Source: a virus
Strand: one strand, 5' to 3'
IMG/VR virus record: IMGVR_UViG_3300027631_000039
Span: 1-46,224 of that record
DNA: 46,224 nucleotides
The notes below the pieces were generated by a model, which searched no databases, was not told where the DNA came from, and saw nothing but the letters and a program-made list of their open reading frames with translations. The translations under genes were made by a program, and so were the position numbers. The first letter of the stretch is position 1; the number at the start of each line of letters is the position of its first letter. Positions 40,227 through 46,224 of this stretch are shown here, piece by piece.

Positions 40227-42122
40227 TTATTCAATATGAACCCATATTGTGTAAATTGTATTATCCGGTGTCCTTGTTGGTGTAGGTGTTGGTGTTCTTG
40301 TTGGTCTTGGTGATGGGTAAATCACAGGGTTTGATATTATATAAGTATATCCTGAAACATTACAGTCAATACATATTTGACCACTTGGCGATGGTGTTAT
40401 TGTTGGTGTAAGTGTTGGCGTTGAAGTATTTGTAGGTGTCATTGTAACTGTCATTGTGTTTGTAGGTGTCATTGTAACTGTCATTGTATTTGTTGTTGTT
40501 TGAGTAGGAGTAAGTGTTGGTGTTGAGGTTAGAGTTGGGGTTACAGTACTTGTTATGGTTGGTGTTGGTGTTGGAGTCGGACAAACTATAGAGTATTTAA
40601 CATTACAACTAGTACAATTACCTTCATTTGTTAAAATGGTGGTTGCTGAATATTGAATAGAAACATTTGTTTCTGATATAAAAGTTGTACATCCGGTGTA
40701 TCCGTTTGTTACTACATAGTACGTTTGTCCAATTGTTAATCCACCAGGTAAAGAACCAACTTTAAATTTAATATTACTATCACAACAATCTTGGAAATAA
40801 CCAACAATTGGAGGTAATGGTGATGATGTAACAGTAGGTGTAGGAGTTGTTGTAGGGGTTTTAGTTACTGTTGGTGTTGGAGTTGAAGTTACTGTTGAAG
40901 TTATTGTTGCCGTTACTGTCGATGTTACTGTCGCTGTTGGAGTTTTTGTTTGTGTAAGTGTTTGAGTCGGTGTTAATGTGTTAGTTGGAGTTATGGTTGG
41001 TGTTACGGTAGATGTTGGTGTAGGTGTAGGTGTTGGACAAGTGATTAATCTTATACTAAAGTAAGTGTCTGTAGATAAACAAGTACAACCTGACGTAGGA
41101 GGTAGAGTTGAAATCCATTGAGTGTAATCACCCACAGGATATTCAGAGTTGATAAATAATTTAGAACATTGTTCATTTGTATTAGTATTTTTAACAACCC
41201 AACAAACTTGAATATTATCCCAATATAATATAAAAGGGTTACCATCAATTATTCCGGTCCAATATTTTTTACCATTAATCAATTCATTTCCTTGAGTTGG
41301 AACTGTGTAAGTTCCACAACCAGATTCGTTAGTTATTTGTAAACAATAATTTGTTGCGGGTGTTTGAGTCGGTGTTTGAGTTGGGGTGGGTGTAGGTGTT
41401 GGTTGGATACATTCACCATTCACAGTATACCTACCTGTACCGGATATTATCACAACACTATTACACTCTGCACAAACAGTTAGAGTATCCTCTGTTCCTG
41501 AATCAGACCTATATAACAATACATTTACTGGTATTTGGTCTCCACAAGGAATATAACTAAATTCAGTATAACCACCTCTACCTGAACCACCATATAACGT
41601 ATAACTTTGACATCCTTTACAACTAGTTGGTGTAAGTGTAGGTTTTGGGTCAGGATTACAAGGATAATTAATTAAACATTCGTCACAACCTTTATCATAT
41701 GATACACCTGACCAAGTAAAACTTGGAATACTACCTTTTGGGGCAAATCCTGTAATTGTCATACATAGTTTACTAGTTGTTAAAATAGTTGAACCAATCG
41801 TAAATGTTGACGGTAGTATTATTACCCCTGTTTGTCTACCACAACAAGACAATACATTGTATGCCAAATTCCTTATTTTAGGTGTTGGTGTTGGTGTTGG
41901 TGTAGATGTTACTGACGGTGTCGGACAAGGTATCGATAAGTCACAATATTTATCATATTTTATTATATAGATTTGATATGTCCCGTAATAATAAGGATTA
42001 TCATAATAGTATGGTAAAGTAACTTGACCAATAAAAATACTTCCACCCGAACAAGGTAAAAAAGTAATATTAGCTAATTCTCCGTTATAATTTCCTGTAG
42101 TTATTTCTAAAAATGTTCCCAT
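40227..42122 (-). CDS. Modular surface protein: Cys-rich modules joined by Thr-Pro linkers
   Basis: A 631-aa protein built of short beta domains separated by Thr-Pro repeats. Linkers lie at 66-81, 240-256, 362-435, 514-580 and 603-619. A CC...CxxC...C module is seen at 93-155 (LSCCGRQTG...GCDECL) and again at 446-514 (DCCDSNIKF...NCTSCN), each ending in Cys and Pro before a linker. The middle (170-360) holds other Cys-bearing domains (CKGCQ, CAECN, SGCTC). No signal peptide is present. Stalk-like linkers and repeated small domains suggest an extended fibre or adhesin on the virion. It follows the larger modular gene by 23 bp and precedes the protease gene by 18 bp. Confidence 0.75.
   Translation of the reverse strand: MGTFLEITTGNYNGELANITFLPCSGGSIFIGQVTLPYYYDNPYYYGTYQIYIIKYDKYCDLSIPCPTPSVTSTPTPTPTPKIRNLAYNVLSCCGRQTGVIILPSTFTIGSTILTTSKLCMTITGFAPKGSIPSFTWSGVSYDKGCDECLINYPCNPDPKPTLTPTSCKGCQSYTLYGGSGRGGYTEFSYIPCGDQIPVNVLLYRSDSGTEDTLTVCAECNSVVIISGTGRYTVNGECIQPTPTPTPTQTPTQTPATNYCLQITNESGCGTYTVPTQGNELINGKKYWTGIIDGNPFILYWDNIQVCWVVKNTNTNEQCSKLFINSEYPVGDYTQWISTLPPTSGCTCLSTDTYFSIRLITCPTPTPTPTSTVTPTITPTNTLTPTQTLTQTKTPTATVTSTVTATITSTVTSTPTPTVTKTPTTTPTPTVTSSPLPPIVGYFQDCCDSNIKFKVGSLPGGLTIGQTYYVVTNGYTGCTTFISETNVSIQYSATTILTNEGNCTSCNVKYSIVCPTPTPTPTITSTVTPTLTSTPTLTPTQTTTNTMTVTMTPTNTMTVTMTPTNTSTPTLTPTITPSPSGQICIDCNVSGYTYIISNPVIYPSPRPTRTPTPTPTRTPDNTIYTIWVHIE
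40431..40487. repeat. Tandem 30-bp repeat in a Thr-Pro linker
   Basis: Two copies of TGTAGGTGTCATTGTAACTG TCATTGT at 40431-40457 and 40461-40487 (period 30 bp) encode consecutive TMTVTMTPTN units. Their near identity suggests recent duplication by slippage or recombination. Confidence 0.8.
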
Positions 42123-42145
42123 ATTGTTTTATTATTGGTTATAGA

Positions 42146-45100
42146 TTAAGTTGGAAAAGTAAACCCTGTTGACACATTGTTTAGATTATTATCATTTGCA
42201 CAAGTACCTGCCGTTGTTAATGCGTCCCACTCTGAGTTTGTAAAATTATTTAGATTATTTAATCCGTGATACGGTATTATATCTCCGTTTCTAAATTTAG
42301 TTTCAGACAAATTATCAGCTAACCATTCTTGTGTACCAATACATATTGTTCTATAAATTTTACCATCGTTCCCAACATATGTCCCTGTTTGACCATTAAC
42401 TAATGTTGTAGTTATTTTTTTTAATCTTAAACAATATCCATCTTTTTTAAAGTACGTAACACTACTCTCACAGACAAATTGTTGAACGTAAGTTGTTACC
42501 ACAGCGAAATATGCTGAATTTGCAAATGGGTTATCTCTTGTCCATAAAGCACCAGTCGCCCCTAATTGTGCAAATCCAGTCGTTCTTCCCGCACCTCCTT
42601 TACCATTAAACCCAACTTCATTAGTTGCACCCACATTTGGACTAATCCAATAAGTTAATCCGGTCTCTTTTAATTTACCACCAACTACATTAAAAACATA
42701 ATTTCCTGATGCCCCTAAATAATCCGCCAAAATTTGATAATCAGATAGTGTTGGTACCACCCATCCACTTGCCGAAATATTTCTTGGGTCTACCGCCGCA
42801 TACCAATTATACAACAACCCATAATTGACAGGATATATTGACACTGGTTGTGTTGTTAAGCAAATAGCCAAATTAACTCCATTTAATACTCCAAGACCTG
42901 CAATAGTTATTTGGGTATATGGTGTATTGGATTTAACTTGGATTAATGCCGCGCCCGGCACACTATTAACCATAGTTAATGATACTGTATTTCCACTTGC
43001 AGTAGTTGAACAAGATGTCCCACAAATAGAAAGTGTTGGATTACCTACATTAGTTCCAAAAGTGTATGTTTCTATCGCTCCTTGCTGTGTATTAACACCA
43101 CCTCCATCAATTAAAAATTTAATATTATTAACCGGTTGATTAAAATTTAAAGTATACGTAAATAATCCAGGATTATAACCTACCAATATTGTGTTTAAAG
43201 GTCTACCGTATGCGGTGCAATTTACCGCAATTGCGGTTGATGGGTTTTGAAGTAAAGTTGGTCCACTATATGTTGTGGTAACTGTCAGACTGTCAACTGT
43301 TAAACTACCAATACCATTATTAGGTAATACGTATATATTACAAGAAGAACAAGTCTCAGTTATTGTGTTAAATGTCACATTACAACAACTTGGCACTTGT
43401 GATGCACCTGCCACACCGTTACCTATATTATTTACTTGAGTAACTGTATATGGGAATGTTGTACTAATTTGTTTAAGATTTATACCGCTAAAAATATAAA
43501 TACCACCATTTATTATTGCTAGCCCAAAAGCGTATGGTGCGGTGTTTGTAATATTTTGGTCAAACTCTAATACCCACGCATTATTTGTAAAGGCATATTG
43601 TGAAATAAAATATTCAATAGGGGTGGGTGAAGTCCTGATTGTTGTAACTATAATTTTATTGTTTGTCGTGTATACAAAGTCACCCGAAACCAATCTTCCT
43701 GATGGTAACGCAAATAAATTTTCAACAGTTGTTGTGTTGTCATTATTTAACGTAATTTTAATTACAGTAGGGACACCATTAACTTGTCTTGACGATATTA
43801 AAGTAGTGTCGTTAATTGCACATAAACCAGTTCCTAATGTATAATTAATATTAATTGTTCGATTAAAAGTGGACGAAAATGGATTTAATGTAATGTTAAA
43901 TTCGTAAATATGAGTGTCGTCATATTTCCATAATTTATTTGTAGTGTGAGCAACATCCTCAGAAGCACCACTAGGTGACTGTCCTAAATTTAATAAAGTA
44001 GAAACATTAGTGTCACTATTATATGAGTAAAAAAGACCATCAATAGATTCATATATTACAGAACATTCAGGTACCACAATTGCTCCGAGTGTCGGAGTTG
44101 GTGTTTGAGTTGGTGTAGGTGTTTTAGTTTGAGTTAATGTTGGTGTTTGAGTTGGTGTTTGAGTGTTAGTTTGAGTTAATGTTGGTGTTTGAGTTGGTGT
44201 TACTGTTTTAGTTGGTGTAGGTGTCTTAGTTTGTGTAATAGTCGGAGTTACAGTTAATCCATTAGTTCTTGTTGGTGTAGGTGTCTTAGTAGATGTTATA
44301 GTCGGTGTTGGCGTCTTAGTTTGTGTAATCGTCGGAGTTTGAGTTGGTGTTTTAGTTGGTGTCACAGTAGGTGTTGTCGTTGGAGTTGATGTTGGTGTAG
44401 GACTTAATAATACAGTATCAAATTCAAAATCACACGACAATGATGTAACCGTTGGTGTTGGCGTAGTAGTTTGAGTTGGTGTTGGTGTTGGAGTAAGACA
44501 AACTGTGTCAGTATTGTTAAAACAACCCTCACAATTTTTTTGTAAGATTACACCAATATATGAATATACTAATCTTGGTCTATCTTGAGGAACAATTACT
44601 GTAGCACAACCATTAAAACCTGAACTTTGAACATAGTATGTCCCATCATATGATGACCCAAATGATGGCATTCCTGATAACATAAAAATATTTGAACTAT
44701 TACAACAATCAACAAAAGACACTGAAACCGGAGGTAATGGAGTCCCTGTTGGAGTTGGAGTATTAGTTCGTGTTGGTGTTGGAGTTCTAGTGACCGGTAT
44801 AACATTATACGTTATTGTGTTTGAAATAAATGGTGGACAATCATTACTAATCTGTTGAATATAAAAATATATTGTTGGAGGTAATGTACCAGGTATTGTA
44901 ATACTTCTTGGAGATGAACAATCACCCGTACTACTATTCCAATTAACATTATCCGCTGACCAATTAACAATAATTGTTTCACAAGGACTAATAGTTGTAA
45001 AATATAATAAAAATGTATTACCACTACTATTTAATACTGTTTGTAAAATTGGTGCTTGACAATTTTTTGTTTGTGTTAGTGTTGGAGTTGGTGTTATTAA

Positions 45101-46224
45101 ACAAGGGTTTTGTGTTTCTGTGGGTGTAGGTGTCGGAGTTTCTTTAATCACATTACAGGGATATTTCGAAAGACAGTATCTACAATTTTCATAATATGAT
45201 TGTCCATAAGATATTGTGTTACTCTCACTACAAGCGGCATCATTTGCAATAACAATACCTATTTTTTGAATAGTATAACATATTCCATCACTACCTAAAA
45301 CACTATTACCTATCTGAATATCAATGTATGCTGGTATAAGATTCATACACATTTCCTTATTATCACAACAACTTGTAACAAATGCTGAAAAATATTTTAA
45401 ATTACCTGGGCCTAATGGCCCTATTGGGTCTCTTGGGTCAATTTCAATTGGACCTCTTGGACCTATTGGGTCTCTTGGATTTATTGGGTCAATACGAACA
45501 GGTCCCCCAATAACAGGAACGTTATCATATTGTGACGGACCGTTATCTGTTATTATTACATCAGAAAATAATGTATATAAATTTAATCTATTAGAATCTT
45601 CATCAATAATAAGTTCAGTTATACCCTCTTTACTACCTGTAAATATTGAAACCGAAGAATCAACAATTATTGGGTCGCCTGTGGTAACACCTAAAACATT
45701 TTTAAACGTAACTGTAATATCCGTATCTACCGGAAATCTTGATGTTGCGTAATATACCGCGATTATGGAGCCAGAGTAATATTGTGGAACAATGGTAATT
45801 GTATTTTCATTTGGATTTTCAACAATATTTGGATTACCACAACAAGGGAAAGTTGATGTGTAACAAGTATTATATGTTAAATCATCCGCAATAAAAGATT
45901 CTTGAACATATATGTATAGTTTTTCTCTGATTGGTAATATGACATTACCATCAAATGTTTTAACTAAAAATTGACCCTCATATCTACCCTCAATACTTGT
46001 GTCTTGTTTGGTAAATTGATAGTAAATATAATATTCAGGTTCCGCATTTGGGTCATCAAATATTTTCTCAACGAATCCTGCTGGTCTTGAAGTTATCTTA
46101 GGTATCCCTGTTTCAGAATTAACCATAGAAAAGAATATGGTGGAAGTTTCCAATAATTCCATAAAATTATTGTAATCACTTCTACCATCTTTTACTACCT
46201 GTAATTTTAATAGGGGTAAGGTTG
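42146..46224 (-). CDS. Giant modular adhesin-like protein with C-terminal split FISUMP domain; 5' end beyond window
   Basis: At least 1358 residues. An ATG lies at 46162, but the frame stays open through 46224 and the upstream residues (LPLLKLQVVKDGRSDYNN) look coding, so the true start is probably outside. From that ATG: beta domains to about 200; a collagen-like GP segment (220-253); Cys modules at 264-336 and 484-556; a long Thr-Pro linker (556-693); a beta-propeller-like region (700-920); a further domain to 1105; then Fib_succ_major sequence. The latter has YGLLYNWYAAV...GWVVPT...GGKLKETG...GATNEVGF at 1112-1250, followed by the N-terminal half of the same family (GKIYRTICIGTQEWLADNL, 1266-1285), that is in reversed order. 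It is likely the receptor-binding fibre. Confidence 0.8.
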   Translation of the reverse strand, partial: TLPLLKLQVVKDGRSDYNNFMELLETSTIFFSMVNSETGIPKITSRPAGFVEKIFDDPNAEPEYYIYYQFTKQDTSIEGRYEGQFLVKTFDGNVILPIREKLYIYVQESFIADDLTYNTCYTSTFPCCGNPNIVENPNENTITIVPQYYSGSIIAVYYATSRFPVDTDITVTFKNVLGVTTGDPIIVDSSVSIFTGSKEGITELIIDEDSNRLNLYTLFSDVIITDNGPSQYDNVPVIGGPVRIDPINPRDPIGPRGPIEIDPRDPIGPLGPGNLKYFSAFVTSCCDNKEMCMNLIPAYIDIQIGNSVLGSDGICYTIQKIGIVIANDAACSESNTISYGQSYYENCRYCLSKYPCNVIKETPTPTPTETQNPCLITPTPTLTQTKNCQAPILQTVLNSSGNTFLLYFTTISPCETIIVNWSADNVNWNSSTGDCSSPRSITIPGTLPPTIYFYIQQISNDCPPFISNTITYNVIPVTRTPTPTRTNTPTPTGTPLPPVSVSFVDCCNSSNIFMLSGMPSFGSSYDGTYYVQSSGFNGCATVIVPQDRPRLVYSYIGVILQKNCEGCFNNTDTVCLTPTPTPTQTTTPTPTVTSLSCDFEFDTVLLSPTPTSTPTTTPTVTPTKTPTQTPTITQTKTPTPTITSTKTPTPTRTNGLTVTPTITQTKTPTPTKTVTPTQTPTLTQTNTQTPTQTPTLTQTKTPTPTQTPTPTLGAIVVPECSVIYESIDGLFYSYNSDTNVSTLLNLGQSPSGASEDVAHTTNKLWKYDDTHIYEFNITLNPFSSTFNRTININYTLGTGLCAINDTTLISSRQVNGVPTVIKITLNNDNTTTVENLFALPSGRLVSGDFVYTTNNKIIVTTIRTSPTPIEYFISQYAFTNNAWVLEFDQNITNTAPYAFGLAIINGGIYIFSGINLKQISTTFPYTVTQVNNIGNGVAGASQVPSCCNVTFNTITETCSSCNIYVLPNNGIGSLTVDSLTVTTTYSGPTLLQNPSTAIAVNCTAYGRPLNTILVGYNPGLFTYTLNFNQPVNNIKFLIDGGGVNTQQGAIETYTFGTNVGNPTLSICGTSCSTTASGNTVSLTMVNSVPGAALIQVKSNTPYTQITIAGLGVLNGVNLAICLTTQPVSIYPVNYGLLYNWYAAVDPRNISASGWVVPTLSDYQILADYLGASGNYVFNVVGGKLKETGLTYWISPNVGATNEVGFNGKGGAGRTTGFAQLGATGALWTRDNPFANSAYFAVVTTYVQQFVCESSVTYFKKDGYCLRLKKITTTLVNGQTGTYVGNDGKIYRTICIGTQEWLADNLSETKFRNGDIIPYHGLNNLNNFTNSEWDALTTAGTCANDNNLNNVSTGFTFPT
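44084..44497. repeat. Long Thr-Pro-encoding low-complexity tract
   Basis: About 410 bp coding for residues 556-693 is made of short, irregular repeats of GTTGGTGT-type units (TPT, TQTPT, TITQTKTPTP three times). It is a likely hot spot for repeat-number change. Confidence 0.75.
45420..45478. repeat. 42-bp-period repeat in a collagen-like segment
   Basis: CCTATTGGGTCTCTTGG occurs at 45420-45436 and 45462-45478. It encodes the repeated PRDPIGP block in a short Gly-Pro-rich stretch of the giant adhesin-like protein. Confidence 0.7.

Noticed and set aside
40227-44497. Repeated GTTGGTGT-type DNA as a possible CRISPR array
   Set aside because: The repeats are irregular, in frame, and encode Thr-Pro linkers; no constant repeat/spacer pattern.
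45324-45752. 142-residue plus-strand frame opposite the giant adhesin-like gene
   Set aside because: Its Gly/Pro/Leu repeats mirror the collagen-like segment on the coding strand; no promoter or start context.
1-46224. tRNA genes
   Set aside because: No cloverleaf with the TTCGANNCC-type arm was recognised by eye; a dedicated scan could still find one.

Overview
The window looks like part of the genome of a large, tailed, contractile (T4-like myovirus) phage, probably infecting a Bacteroidota host. It carries recognisable T4-type replication genes (DnaB-like gp41 helicase, RNase H/FEN, UvsX, gp32, family B gp43 DNA polymerase) and T4-type tail genes (gp18 sheath, gp19 tube, gp53, a baseplate hub, a tape measure and gp26-, gp15-, gp14- and gp13-like proteins). 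All are distant from T4 in length and sequence. The Bacteroidota assignment is inferred from three things: strong A+T bias with A-rich leaders and no regular Shine-Dalgarno, promoters with TTTG / TAnnTTT-type boxes, and a Fib_succ_major (FISUMP) lectin-like domain in an adhesin.

Layout, left to right. (1) 1-5750, minus strand: a replication/nucleotide block read from a strong promoter at about 5.8 kb: gp32, uvsX, a free-standing HNH endonuclease gene, RNase H, a hypothetical, gp41, and the start of a class I ribonucleotide reductase small subunit cut by the left edge. (2) 5829-29533, minus strand: the tail module. It holds gp15-like terminator, sheath, HAD phosphatase-like protein, tube, gp26-like hub chaperone with an overlapping +1-frame extension, tape measure, a 1658-aa baseplate protein with an OmpA-like domain, gp53, and a 2230-aa hub protein, closed by a strong terminator. 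One small plus-strand ribbon-helix-helix gene, too short for a 60-residue cutoff, sits between sheath and terminator genes. (3) 29552-33778, plus strand: a SNF2-type helicase, a probable PD-(D/E)XK nuclease, a neck/connector-like protein and a small hypothetical. (4) 33812-36601, minus strand: gp43 DNA polymerase with its own promoter. (5) 36737-46224, minus strand: a surface module of four large genes. These are a beta-rich Cys-containing protein, a trypsin-like serine protease, and two modular proteins made of repeated 'CC...CxxC' domains joined by Thr-Pro linkers, the last ending in a split FISUMP domain and running off the right edge.

Transcription appears to be organised by a recurring sequence, TATTTATnATAAA, found 8-40 bp upstream of at least eleven genes on both strands. 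Most of these encode virion proteins, so it is a good candidate for the phage's late promoter. gp32 and the DNA polymerase instead have two-box promoters resembling host sigma-factor sites. Four hairpins with U-tracts or near-perfect stems separate the blocks.

The least explained parts are the surface module (protease plus repeated Cys modules plus permuted lectin domain), the probable +1 frameshift in the hub chaperone, and the late-promoter-like element. No tRNA, CRISPR array, insertion sequence or reverse transcriptase was recognised.
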